The position numbers and the translations under genes were made by a program. Shown piece after piece: positions 42,125 through 50,413 of a DNA stretch of 64,000 bases (within the stretch, counting starts at the first letter, position 1; every line of letters starts with the position of its first letter). The stretch comes from an uncultured Desulfobacterales bacterium. GTDB lineage: Bacteria; Desulfobacterota; Desulfobulbia; Desulfobulbales; Desulfocapsaceae. The notes beneath the pieces were generated by a model, which saw only the letters and a list, made by a program, of their open reading frames with translations, was not told the origin of the DNA and did no database searches. Location of the stretch: contig CALGIJ010000019.1 of assembly GCA_937915545.1 (NCBI GenBank), positions 124,001 through 188,000 of the forward strand, in the 5' to 3' direction.

Positions 42125-44752
42125 ATGCCAAAAAAGGACAAAGTCAAAGTCAACACCAAAGTAGACAAGACTGTCGTCAGGGCCCTGGCCCTGGGCGGTC
42201 TGCTAGGGGGGTGCGATCCATCCTGCGTCGACGTCAAAGATGGTAAAATCGTCCGTGTTCGCCCCATGCATTTTGACTGGAAGTTCGATCGCAAGTCGTT
42301 CAACCCGTGGAAGTTCGAGAGAAACGGCAAGGTGTTGGAGTCCAACTTCAAAGGCATGCCTTCCCCCTGGTCCCTCTCCTACAAGAAGCGCACCTATTCC
42401 CCCAACCGCATCAAATATCCGCTGAAGCGGGTCGACTGGGATCCCAAGGGTGCGCGCAACACCCAGAATCGTGGCAAGAGCAAGTACGTCCGTATCAGCT
42501 GGAATGAGGCCACCGATATCATCGCCAGCGAGATCAAGCGCATCATCAAGACTTACGGGCCGCTGGCCATTCTCGCTCAGGGCGACGGTCACGGCGAGTG
42601 CAAGACCATCAACACCCCCCACGGCCATCAGGCCCGTCTGCTCGAGATGCTCGGCGGTTTCACTCAGCAGGTCCGTAACCCCGACAGCTGGGAAGGCTTC
42701 TACTGGGGCTCGAAGCATGTCTGGGGCCAGGGCATCGTCGGCATGATGGATCCCTCCGACAACGTCGTCAAAGATATGACCGAGCACTGCGAACTGGTGC
42801 TCTTCTGGGGCTGTGACCCGGAGACCACCCCATGGGGCTTCGTCGGCCAGTTCGCCAGCCGTCTCTGCTATTTCTGGACGCAGTGCGGCATCAAACAGGT
42901 CTATATCTGCCCGGATCTCAACTATGGCGCCGCCGTTCATGCCGACAAGTGGATCCCGGTTCTGCCCAACACCGACGCCGCCATGCAGCTGGCGATCATT
43001 TACACCTGGCTCAAGGAAGGCACCTATAACAAGGAATACGTCAAGACCCATACCATCGGCATGGACAAGGTCGAAGCCTACGTCATGGGCGAGGAAGACG
43101 GCATTCCCAAGACTCCCGCCTGGGCATCCAAGAAGTGCGGCGTACCGGCCTGGACGATCAAGGCGCTGGCCCGCGAGTTCGCCAAAAAGACCACCTCCAT
43201 CGCCCACTACTTCGGTGGCTCGATGTTCCGTGGCCCCTATTCCCATGAGCCGGCCCGTCTCGAGTGCATCCTCCTCGGCATGCAGGGTCTGGGTGGCCCC
43301 GGTGTCCACCAGACGCAGATCACCTACGGTGGCATGCCGCGCGCCCAGCTGCTCAAGTCCACCCGTTTCTTCAACCCGCAGCTGCCCGAGCGGCTCACCA
43401 AGCCGACCCTGACCACCATTCGCGCCTGGGGCAAGCAGCTCATTCCCAAGACCCTCATCCATACCGCCATCCTCAATCCGCCCCTCAAGTTCTGGGGCAA
43501 TGGCGGCATCGAAGAGATGGTCGACGACCAGTTCGTCGAGTACAACTATCCTATCGCCAAGGAGAAGGGCGGCACTGAGATCCACATGATGTGGACCGAT
43601 ACCCCCTGCCGTATCACCTGCTGGAACTGCGGTAACGAGACCATCATCGCCGAGCGCGACCCGAAGATCGAATTCATTGTCGCCCAGCATCCCTGGCTGG
43701 AGAACGACTGTCTCTACGCCGATATCATCCTGCCCACCAACACCACCATGGAGGTGGAGGATATCGTCACCAATACCCGTCAGGGTACTCAGCACCACAG
43801 TGTCATTCTTCTCGACAAGGCCATCGAGCCTATCGGCGAGTCGAAGAGCGACTACGAGGCGGTTCTCGAGATCGCCAAGAAGCTCGGCAAGGGCAAGGAG
43901 TTCTCCGAGGGCAAGACCATCCGCGACCTGCAGAAGGAAGTCTTTGGCAACATGGGCCTCGAAAAGCTCATCAAGTGGGAAGACTTCCTCGACAAGCAGT
44001 ATGTGGTGCTGCCCACCGCCGAAGACTGGGAGAAGGATGTCGTCGGCCTGCGGCCCTTCTATGACGACCCCGAAAAAAACCCCCTGCCGACTCCGTCGGG
44101 CAAGCTCGAGTTCTACTCCGAGCGCATCGCCAAGAACTTCCCCGACGATCTCGAACGTCCGCCGATTCCGAAATGGATCGAGAAATCGGCTATGCACGAC
44201 GAACGCATGTCGAGCTGGCGTGCCCAGAAGTACCCGCTCCTGCTCATGTCCAACCATGGCCGCTGGCGCGTGCACTCCCAGGCTGACGATATCAGCTGGA
44301 GCCGCGAGGTAGTGACCTGCAAGGTTCGTGGCTGGGACGGCTATATGTACGAACCGGTATGGATCCATCCTTCCGACGCCGAGAAGCGCGGTATCAAGAT
44401 GGGCGACATCGTCATGGTGCACAACGAGAGGGGTATCGTCCTCTGCGGCGCCAGGGTGTGGGAGAGGGTCATGCCCGGCGTGGCCTATGTCGACCATGGA
44501 GCTCGCCATGATCCGATCATCCCCGGTAAGGTCGACCGCGGCGGCGCCATCAACACCATCTCCGGTGAAGGCATCACCTCGAAGCGCTGCGTCGGTCAGG
44601 CGACCAGCGGCTACCTTGTCGAAGTCAGCCTCTGTACCGGCGACATCATGGATAAGTGGAAGCGGGAATACCCCGAAGCCTTTGAGAGAGAATACGACCC
44701 CGCGTCCGGTCTGCGCTTTGACGCCTGGGTAGAGAAAGGAGGCAAGAAATGA
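42125..44752 (+). CDS. Transhydroxylase-like Mo enzyme large subunit, copy 2
   Basis: The protein has 875 residues of the same subfamily as AthL but distinct from copy 1. The active-site pair is D187-S188 in NPDSWEGFYWGSKH, and H156 in GDGHGEC takes the place of the catalytic His. The N-terminus has only CDPSC, not a cluster motif. Closest relation in the window is copy 3. Its small subunit keeps all four FeS clusters, so a net redox reaction is more likely than pure hydroxyl transfer; resorcinol hydroxylase (RhLS of Azoarcus anaerobius) belongs to this group. A strong AAGGAGGAG site precedes it. It is probably transcribed with the upstream complex, since no promoter motif was seen in the 203-bp gap. 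Confidence 0.83.
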   Translation: MPKKDKVKVNTKVDKTVVRALALGGLLGGCDPSCVDVKDGKIVRVRPMHFDWKFDRKSFNPWKFERNGKVLESNFKGMPSPWSLSYKKRTYSPNRIKYPLKRVDWDPKGARNTQNRGKSKYVRISWNEATDIIASEIKRIIKTYGPLAILAQGDGHGECKTINTPHGHQARLLEMLGGFTQQVRNPDSWEGFYWGSKHVWGQGIVGMMDPSDNVVKDMTEHCELVLFWGCDPETTPWGFVGQFASRLCYFWTQCGIKQVYICPDLNYGAAVHADKWIPVLPNTDAAMQLAIIYTWLKEGTYNKEYVKTHTIGMDKVEAYVMGEEDGIPKTPAWASKKCGVPAWTIKALAREFAKKTTSIAHYFGGSMFRGPYSHEPARLECILLGMQGLGGPGVHQTQITYGGMPRAQLLKSTRFFNPQLPERLTKPTLTTIRAWGKQLIPKTLIHTAILNPPLKFWGNGGIEEMVDDQFVEYNYPIAKEKGGTEIHMMWTDTPCRITCWNCGNETIIAERDPKIEFIVAQHPWLENDCLYADIILPTNTTMEVEDIVTNTRQGTQHHSVILLDKAIEPIGESKSDYEAVLEIAKKLGKGKEFSEGKTIRDLQKEVFGNMGLEKLIKWEDFLDKQYVVLPTAEDWEKDVVGLRPFYDDPEKNPLPTPSGKLEFYSERIAKNFPDDLERPPIPKWIEKSAMHDERMSSWRAQKYPLLLMSNHGRWRVHSQADDISWSREVVTCKVRGWDGYMYEPVWIHPSDAEKRGIKMGDIVMVHNERGIVLCGARVWERVMPGVAYVDHGARHDPIIPGKVDRGGAINTISGEGITSKRCVGQATSGYLVEVSLCTGDIMDKWKREYPEAFEREYDPASGLRFDAWVEKGGKK

Positions 44753-45567
44753 AAGGATTCTACATTGATTTATCGCTCTGCAATGGCTGCTACTGCTGCC
44801 AGATTGCCTGCAAAGACGAGCATGTCGGTAACGACTGGACTCCCTACGCCAAGCCGCAGCCGGATACCGGGCAGTTCTGGATCGGCCTTACCGAGCTGAT
44901 CCGCGGCCAGGTGCCCAAGGTGAAGATCACCTACCTGGCCAAGATGTGCCAGCATTGCGACGACGCGCCGTGTATCGCCGACTGCGCCGTCGGCGCCATC
45001 TACAAGCGTGACGACGGCCTGGTGATCATCGATCCGGAGAAATGCACCGGCTGCAAACTCTGTGCGCCGGCTTGTCCCCACGATGCCATTTATTTCAACG
45101 AAGGCCTCAATATCGCACAGAAGTGCACCGGCTGCGCCCACCTGCTCGACAACGACGAGAGCTGGGATGTGCCGCGATGCGTCGACAACTGCCCCACCGG
45201 CGCACTGCGCTTCGGCGAAGAGAAAGAGTTCAAGGATTTCATCAAGAAAGCGGAATTCCTCAATGCCGAGGCGGGTGCCAAATCACGGGTCTATTACAAG
45301 GGCCTGCCGAAGAAGTTTGTCGCCGGCACCGTTTATGACCCCAAAGAAGAAGAAGTCATCATCGGTGCCAAGTGCACCATCAAAGACACCGGCTCCAAGG
45401 ACAGCTTCACCGTGGAGACCGACGAATACGGTGACTTCTGGTTCAACGACCTCAAGGATAACCGTACCTACAACCTTACCATCAAGAAAGGCAAGGCTTC
45501 CAAAACAATCGAGGGCATCTTTACCGACAAGGACCTCAGCCTTGGCGATATCGCCATGGAGATGTAA
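44749..45567 (+). CDS. Transhydroxylase-like FeS small subunit, copy 2
   Basis: The protein has 272 residues. All sixteen cysteines are present: C11/14/17/21, C67/70/75/79, C99/102/105/109, C126/129/144/148, consistent with four [4Fe-4S] clusters. Residues ~195-270 form a Cna_B-like beta domain (YGDFWFNDLKDNRTYNLTIK). The start overlaps the large-subunit stop (ATGA). The extra cluster relative to copy 1 offers a complete electron wire, fitting an enzyme that passes electrons to an external carrier. Confidence 0.88.
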   Translation: MKGFYIDLSLCNGCYCCQIACKDEHVGNDWTPYAKPQPDTGQFWIGLTELIRGQVPKVKITYLAKMCQHCDDAPCIADCAVGAIYKRDDGLVIIDPEKCTGCKLCAPACPHDAIYFNEGLNIAQKCTGCAHLLDNDESWDVPRCVDNCPTGALRFGEEKEFKDFIKKAEFLNAEAGAKSRVYYKGLPKKFVAGTVYDPKEEEVIIGAKCTIKDTGSKDSFTVETDEYGDFWFNDLKDNRTYNLTIKKGKASKTIEGIFTDKDLSLGDIAMEM

Positions 45568-45594
45568 GGGGTTCAGGCAGTAGCCGTTAGCAGG

Positions 45595-45639
45595 GCAGGG
45601 GCCCTTTCGCCATGGCGGCGAAAGGGCCCCTGCTTTTTT
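45595..45639 (+). terminator. Strong rho-independent terminator after operon 2
   Basis: A perfect 17-bp stem (45595-45611 with 45617-45633, 5-base loop ATGGC) is followed by six T (45634-45639). It ends the FeS-NrfD-Mo-transhydroxylase transcription unit. Confidence 0.95.
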
Positions 45640-45662
45640 GATCTGTCCGACCGAGATGAGAA

Positions 45663-46079
45663 TCAGGAGGCGGTGTTGAGGTACACGTCGAGGAGCTGGT
45701 TGCCGATCATCTTGGCCAGCTGTTCGTAGAGAAGTGCCTTGTTGATTGGCGAACTTTCCAGCAAGGCGAGGAAAGGGCCGCTCTCGATTTTGAGCAGTTC
45801 CGAGTCGACGTCGCAGGTGGCGGAGGCTGCGAATTCCTTGCGGTGAATCAATGCCGACCAGCCAAAGAGCTCGCCGGCTTGCTTGGCGGTATACCACTTG
45901 CCCTTGCCGCGTTCCATGGTGACGCTCCCTTTGAGCAGGATGTAGAAATAGTCGGCCGGGTCACCGACTTTGAAGAGTTTGTCGCCGCTCTTGCTGGAGA
46001 TGGGTTGGGCCAATTCAGTGATCTCTTTGACGAACTCGATATCCATTGCCCAGAAAAGATCGCCTTGTCGCAGTTGCAT
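45663..46079 (-). CDS. Stand-alone cyclic-nucleotide-binding-domain protein
   Basis: The protein has 138 residues comprising one cNMP-binding beta-roll (DKLFKVGDPADYFYILLKGS, GELFGWSALIHRKEFAASAT) plus a C-terminal helix. There is no DNA-binding domain, so it is not a Crp-type regulator. The phosphate-cassette Arg of true cAMP binders is not obvious; FAASATC replaces the usual R-S/T-A. Start 46079 follows AAGGAGGTAGCG. It has a predicted sigma-54 promoter and diverges from a sigma-54 activator, so it may be that activator's main target. Confidence 0.82.
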   Translation of the reverse strand: MQLRQGDLFWAMDIEFVKEITELAQPISSKSGDKLFKVGDPADYFYILLKGSVTMERGKGKWYTAKQAGELFGWSALIHRKEFAASATCDVDSELLKIESGPFLALLESSPINKALLYEQLAKMIGNQLLDVYLNTAS

Positions 46080-46131
46080 ACGCTACCTCCTTGGTGATGT
46101 TGCCGGTTTGTGGTGATGACACCCCTTTCTT

Positions 46132-46147
46132 CGCAAGAACCCTGCCA
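46132..46147 (-). promoter_or_regulatory. Predicted sigma-54 promoter of the cNMP-domain gene
   Basis: Minus-strand TGGCAGGGTTCTTGCG (46147 down to 46132) fits TGGCAC-N5-TTGCA with GG and GC ten bases apart. It lies 53 bases upstream of the 46079 start and about 80 bases from the large dyad at 46224-46264. Confidence 0.65.
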
Positions 46148-46223
46148 GAAGAAATTACTTATGATTTCAATATGCAGGCTCGATGTACCTTTGTTCAGTA
46201 CCGGATTGAGTAGTTAATCTATC

Positions 46224-46264
46224 AAATATGGTATATGGTGCTAAAACTACCATATGCCGTATTT
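46224..46264. promoter_or_regulatory. Large inverted repeat, likely upstream activating sequence
   Basis: AAATATGGTATATGGT (46224-46239) and ACCATATGCCGTATTT (46249-46264) match as inverted repeats in 14 of 16 positions around a 9-bp spacer. The site lies roughly 105-145 bases upstream of the predicted start from the sigma-54 promoter at 46132-46147, the usual place for an activator site. It also sits just ahead of the activator's own start at 46281, so it may autoregulate. Confidence 0.65.
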
Positions 46265-46280
46265 GGGGGAGAGGGGTGTT

Positions 46281-47822
46281 ATGGACGAGAATGATTTTTT
46301 CAAACAGGGGACATTACTCATCTGCAGCAGCCTCGAGATAGAGGTCGCCTTGTGGCGGCTGCGCAATTTTCTCGCCGCTCACCTCCCTGCCGATGAACTC
46401 TATCTCAATCTCTACGAGCCGGCTGAACGAGCCCTGCGTTTTGTGGCACGGGCGGACAGGCGGGCTGGGGTGAAATTGAGCAAGCTGCTGCCGTTATCGC
46501 CGGAAATGGTGGCCATGATCGAAAAAGGTGGGCGCTTGAGCGATTATCTGCTGCTCAACGAGCCCCAGGCAGACCCCATCGGGCGAATCATCACCACTGA
46601 GTTCGGCTTTGCCGATACTTCTCTGCTCGCTTTGCGCCTGACCATCGCCGGAGAGCGCATCGGTGTTCTCGATGTCTTTGCCCAAGGCCGCGGGCGCTTT
46701 CGCAAGGAGCACGCCGAGCGGCTGCGTCTGCTGCGTGAACCCATCGCCATCGCCCTGGCCAATGCCCTGCAGCACCAGAGACTGCTGCAGCTCAAGGAGC
46801 AATTGCTCTCCGACAGCCGTTTTTTTAATCGCGAACTCATTGCCATCAGCGGTGATCGGGTGATTGGAGGATCGGGGGGCCTTTCCCGGGTCATGGAGGC
46901 TGTCTCGCAGGTGGCGCCCCTGCGCAATACCGTTCTGCTTCAGGGGGAGACCGGAGTAGGCAAGGAGGTGATCGCCAGCGCCATTCATGCCGCTTCGCCG
47001 CGTCGAGGCGAGCCGTTCATCAAGGTCAACTGTGGCGCCATCCCCGAAAATCTCATCGACAGCGAGCTGTTCGGGCACGAGAAAGGGGCTTTTACCGGCG
47101 CTTACGAGCAGAAACGAGGCCGCTTTGAACGCGCCGACCGTGGCACTGTCTTTCTTGACGAAATCGGCGAACTGCCGCTGTGGGCGCAGGTCCGGCTGCT
47201 GCGTGTCCTGCAGACCCAGGAAATCGAGCGTGTCGGTGGAACCCGGCCGATTCGCCTCGATATCCGCATCATTGCGGCGACCCATCGCGACCTGGCGGCG
47301 ATGGTGCGGGCGGGAACCTTTCGCGAGGACCTGTGGTTTCGTATCAACGCTTTTCCCATCATGATCCCGCCGCTGCGGGAACGGCTGGAGGACATCGGCC
47401 CCCTGGTCCAGCATTTTCTCCATAAAAAGACAGTAGAGATGGGTATTGCCGTTGCGCCCCAAGTGTCTCCGGCCGCGCTGGCCCCCCTGCTCGACTATTC
47501 CTGGCCGGGAAACGTCAGGGAACTGGAAAACGTTGTCGAGCGAGCCTTGATCGAGCGTCGTCGGGGAGTGCTGAACTGGGATCTCCCCCGCAACGAGGCG
47601 CGACGGAGCGCTGTGATATGCGCAGATACGCTTCCAGAGGGCATCGCTGGCGGCGAGGAGACCCTGGATAGTGTCATTTCACGCCATATTCAAAAAGTTC
47701 TGGCGAGAACCGGGGGACGAGTCGGGGGGGCAGGTGGTGCGGCGGAAGCCCTTGGCGTGCATCCCAATACCCTGCGCGGGCGCATGCGTAAGCTGGGCAT
47801 TCGTTTTGGGCGTGGGCAGTGA
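46281..47822 (+). CDS. Sigma-54-dependent activator with GAF sensor domain (FhlA-like)
   Basis: The protein has 513 residues. The GAF domain (~8-170) precedes the AAA+ domain (~195-430) with Walker A GETGVGKE, the sigma-54 loop GAFTGA and Walker B GTVFLDEIGELP. A Fis-type HTH closes the protein (GGAAEALGVHPNTLRGRM). No receiver domain is present, so a ligand or redox signal is sensed through GAF. Start 46281 is preferred over the in-frame ATG at 46254: it has a GGGGAGAGGGG site and the earlier ATG lies inside the large dyad. Confidence 0.93.
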   Translation: MDENDFFKQGTLLICSSLEIEVALWRLRNFLAAHLPADELYLNLYEPAERALRFVARADRRAGVKLSKLLPLSPEMVAMIEKGGRLSDYLLLNEPQADPIGRIITTEFGFADTSLLALRLTIAGERIGVLDVFAQGRGRFRKEHAERLRLLREPIAIALANALQHQRLLQLKEQLLSDSRFFNRELIAISGDRVIGGSGGLSRVMEAVSQVAPLRNTVLLQGETGVGKEVIASAIHAASPRRGEPFIKVNCGAIPENLIDSELFGHEKGAFTGAYEQKRGRFERADRGTVFLDEIGELPLWAQVRLLRVLQTQEIERVGGTRPIRLDIRIIAATHRDLAAMVRAGTFREDLWFRINAFPIMIPPLRERLEDIGPLVQHFLHKKTVEMGIAVAPQVSPAALAPLLDYSWPGNVRELENVVERALIERRRGVLNWDLPRNEARRSAVICADTLPEGIAGGEETLDSVISRHIQKVLARTGGRVGGAGGAAEALGVHPNTLRGRMRKLGIRFGRGQ

Positions 47823-47923
47823 TTCATCCGGCAGGAGAAGGACGCATCATCGCGGCCAGGGGGCGAAGGTCAGGCTCAATTTCAAACACCGCACCATGGC
47901 GGCCCCGGCTGCGCAAAAACTGT

Positions 47924-48337
47924 TCACTCTTTCCTGGCGGGAGCCGAAGCCTGGTGGCGCAGGCCGTGGCCGCATTTGAGCGTGCACACCTTGCAGTCGC
48001 CGATGCAGCGATTGCCGTCGCCGCACATATAGCCGCAGTTGCCGCAGCCATGATGGGGGGCGATGCCGCGGCCGCTGATCCGAAAACCGAAGCCGTCGGA
48101 GTCGACCAGAATCGGTTGGACGTTGTCGAGGAGTACGCGATTGACGATATAGCGAAAGCCGTCGATATTGAAGACGACATCGGATTTCTTCTGCTTTTCG
48201 AGTGCGATGCCGAAGCTGCGGATGCCGCAGCCGCCAAGCTTGACAAAGAGACGAATGGGCGGCCGTTCTTTTCCGGAGAAGTGTTCTTCGAGGAGTTTTG
48301 TGGCCTTTTCGGTCACCACCAACGAGGGCTGATCCAT
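47924..48337 (-). CDS. HesB/IscA-like protein with a Cys-rich tail, copy 1
   Basis: The protein has 137 residues. Residues ~5-100 match the HesB/IscA fold, with C37 in KLGGCGIRSFG at the conserved first-cysteine position (selenocysteine in some members of the HesB-like selenoprotein group). The tail has seven spaced cysteines: C-x2-C-x3-C-x5-C-x3-C-x2-C-x3-C, beginning CGNCGYMC. The start at 48337 has GGAGGAACC upstream; a longer in-frame start at 48382 is less likely. A role in FeS assembly or delivery is inferred. Confidence 0.78.
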   Translation of the reverse strand: MDQPSLVVTEKATKLLEEHFSGKERPPIRLFVKLGGCGIRSFGIALEKQKKSDVVFNIDGFRYIVNRVLLDNVQPILVDSDGFGFRISGRGIAPHHGCGNCGYMCGDGNRCIGDCKVCTLKCGHGLRHQASAPARKE

Positions 48338-48528
48338 CAGGTTCCTCCGTGACGTTTCGGGGACGACAGTGTGGTCCGTCAATGCGGTCCGTGGATATTG
48401 TTAGCTCCTGCCGGTCCGCAGCATAACCGCGGCCGTGGCTGCGATGCCGGCAGGCCAGCCTTCTGTTTTTCTGGCAGCGGTCATATGATGCGTTTTCTGC
48501 TGCCGACCCACGAAATTACCCCGTCATG

Positions 48529-49233
48529 TCAATATCCAAATGGCGGGAAGGGGTGAAATCTCACCTCATGTACGGGGCCGTCCCCTTCCACACCATACTG
48601 CAGGGTGAAGTGTACCGAGGGGAAGGTGTTGGCGAGCAGTTGCAGGGCGAGGATAGGGGGCGTCGCCAGAGTGAAAAACTCGATAGCCGGGGTGGGAACG
48701 GTGAAGGTTTCGGCCACCACCCCGTCGATGTCTCCGGCGCAGCCCCAATGATCGAGACGCCAGTCGATATGTGAAAAATAGCCAAACTGTTGATAGTTCT
48801 GTTGCAGGCGGCGCAGGAGGATGGCTTCGTCGCTTGCCGGGGAAGCCTGGTCCAGCAGCTGGTCGAGTCCCGCCACAGTCTTTTCAAGCTGGGGTGCCGG
48901 CTGCCGGCCCCGGTAGTGGCTGCCAAGAAAGGCAATCACCTCCTGGCGCAGGTTGTCGTCGAGAATGGGGATGGCGGCGTTGCCGAGGGAAAGCTCGGCG
49001 ACCAGGGGTGTTGCCGGAACCAGCAACTGTTGCGGGGTCTGGGCCAGGTTCTGCAGCGAGAAGCATGGCTCGCCGCGATTCACGTCCTTTGCCCCGCCAA
49101 GGAGAAAGGGGATGATGGTATGGGAATTGGTGCGGAACATGAGCCGGTTACGGATGCGACCGATGGTATGGAACAGCGAGGGGAGGTCACGGTCATTGCC
49201 GTAGCAGGGTTTTGGGATTTCTGCAGCAGTCAT
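48529..49233 (-). CDS. Unknown protein with ferredoxin-fold-like C-terminus
   Basis: The protein has 234 residues. The last ~75 residues (IEFFTLATPPILALQLLANT, FPSVHFTLQYGVEGDG) recall DUF1281/YubB-type ferredoxin-like domains, where a W/F-x-T-x-x-x-P-P turn leads into helix-strand. The N-terminal part (CYGNDRDLPSLFHTIGRIRN) is family-like too, but I cannot name the family with confidence. Start 49233 follows GGAGCCCAACC. It lies 83 bases after the nitroreductase gene on the same strand, possibly in one operon. Confidence 0.55.
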   Translation of the reverse strand: MTAAEIPKPCYGNDRDLPSLFHTIGRIRNRLMFRTNSHTIIPFLLGGAKDVNRGEPCFSLQNLAQTPQQLLVPATPLVAELSLGNAAIPILDDNLRQEVIAFLGSHYRGRQPAPQLEKTVAGLDQLLDQASPASDEAILLRRLQQNYQQFGYFSHIDWRLDHWGCAGDIDGVVAETFTVPTPAIEFFTLATPPILALQLLANTFPSVHFTLQYGVEGDGPVHEVRFHPFPPFGY

Positions 49234-49316
49234 GGTTGGGCTCCATTATCCAGTGGCACGGCGGGGTGGCAGTGCCGCAACAGGTGGTCGAGGAATGTCG
49301 GCGAAGGCAACCGGCC

Positions 49317-50063
49317 TCAGTCCTCTTTCTTTTTGGCATGCATGCCGGTGACCCAGGCGCGGGCCCGTCTGACGAAGTCCCGCACCTCGTCGTCTCCACG
49401 CAGTCGGGAAGCCGCGTTTCTTCCCCAGTGGAGCATCTCATCCCGTCCTCGCACGAACTTCTTCGTCGGTGTCGCCGCCGGGTAGCCGAGAACCATCATA
49501 TCGTACATATCGAAATTCTGGGGAATACCGAGATACTCCTTGATGAGACAGCTGCTATAGGGAGTCTGCACGGCCGAGTACCACTGCGAGGCGAGTCCTA
49601 AGCTGGTGGCGGCGAGATGCATATAGAGAAAGGCCCCGGCCAGACTGGATTGATAGATGAGCCTGCGGCGATGGTTGTCGCACTGCACCCCCATGGGTAA
49701 CGCTTCGAGGGCGCGGGGGTCGCCGAAAACGAGGATATACACCGGGGCATCCCGGTAGTCACCGGCCTGGTCGCTCATTCCTTTGAGGGTCCAGGTCTTG
49801 CCCTGCCACCGGGGCCTGGCTTTTTCCATGTCCACGCAGGCCTGCCAATAGGGGGCGGTGAAATCGACTATGGCCTGGCGATGTTCGCGGTCGGACAGCA
49901 CCACGAACTCCCACGGCTGGGTAGCGAACCCGGAAGGTGCCCAGCGGGCCACCTCGACGATCTTCTCGATGATCTCGGGATCGACGGAATCCTTTTTGAA
50001 CCTTCGGATACTTCGCCGTTTTTGCACAAGATTGAGCAGCCTGTCGTAGTCGTCTGGGTTCAT
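49317..50063 (-). CDS. Nitroreductase-family FMN protein
   Basis: The protein has 248 residues. The N-terminal FMN-binding motif RRSIRRFKKDSVD, the WAPSGFATQPWEFVVL segment and the C-terminal VLGYPAATPTKKFVRG are diagnostic of the family. Members reduce nitroaromatics, quinones or enoates with NAD(P)H. The specific role is unknown. The ribosome site upstream of 50063 is weak. Confidence 0.88.
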   Translation of the reverse strand: MNPDDYDRLLNLVQKRRSIRRFKKDSVDPEIIEKIVEVARWAPSGFATQPWEFVVLSDREHRQAIVDFTAPYWQACVDMEKARPRWQGKTWTLKGMSDQAGDYRDAPVYILVFGDPRALEALPMGVQCDNHRRRLIYQSSLAGAFLYMHLAATSLGLASQWYSAVQTPYSSCLIKEYLGIPQNFDMYDMMVLGYPAATPTKKFVRGRDEMLHWGRNAASRLRGDDEVRDFVRRARAWVTGMHAKKKED

Positions 50064-50290
50064 GGTACGGTCTCGTATGTTGCTGGAACTCTAGGAAACG
50101 TCTCTTGGGAGCAGGTCGCCATGCCGAAAGGAAATTGTGCGCTGTGCAGTGCGAACTCGCGCATCGCCGGCTCTAACCAAGGTCACATGCGCTGCCGCCC
50201 CTCCGCAAGGATGGTGGTGGGAGTTGCCGCATGCAAAGGTCGGACCCTCTTTTCGTCAGAGATGTATATCATGAATTTCCCAAAAAAGCG

Positions 50291-50318
50291 TTGACAAAGA
50301 CCATCTTGCATGTAATTT
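50291..50318 (+). promoter_or_regulatory. Promoter with island motif upstream of the MFS gene
   Basis: TTGACA (50291-50296), 16-bp spacer and TAATTT (50313-50318). The island motif CTTGCATGTAAT (50305-50316) ends in the -10 box, as in the promoters at 37834 and 61437. A short dyad ATGTAATTTTACAT (50310-50323) overlaps it. The rest of the 50064-50413 gap holds no gene I can support. Confidence 0.7.
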
Positions 50319-50413
50319 TACATTGACTGTTTTGTGGTCCAGTAAAGTGCCGGGAGGAGGGTTTTGCGTTCGACCATGAACGCCCACTCCCGGAAACTAC
50401 GAGGTGCTAAGGA

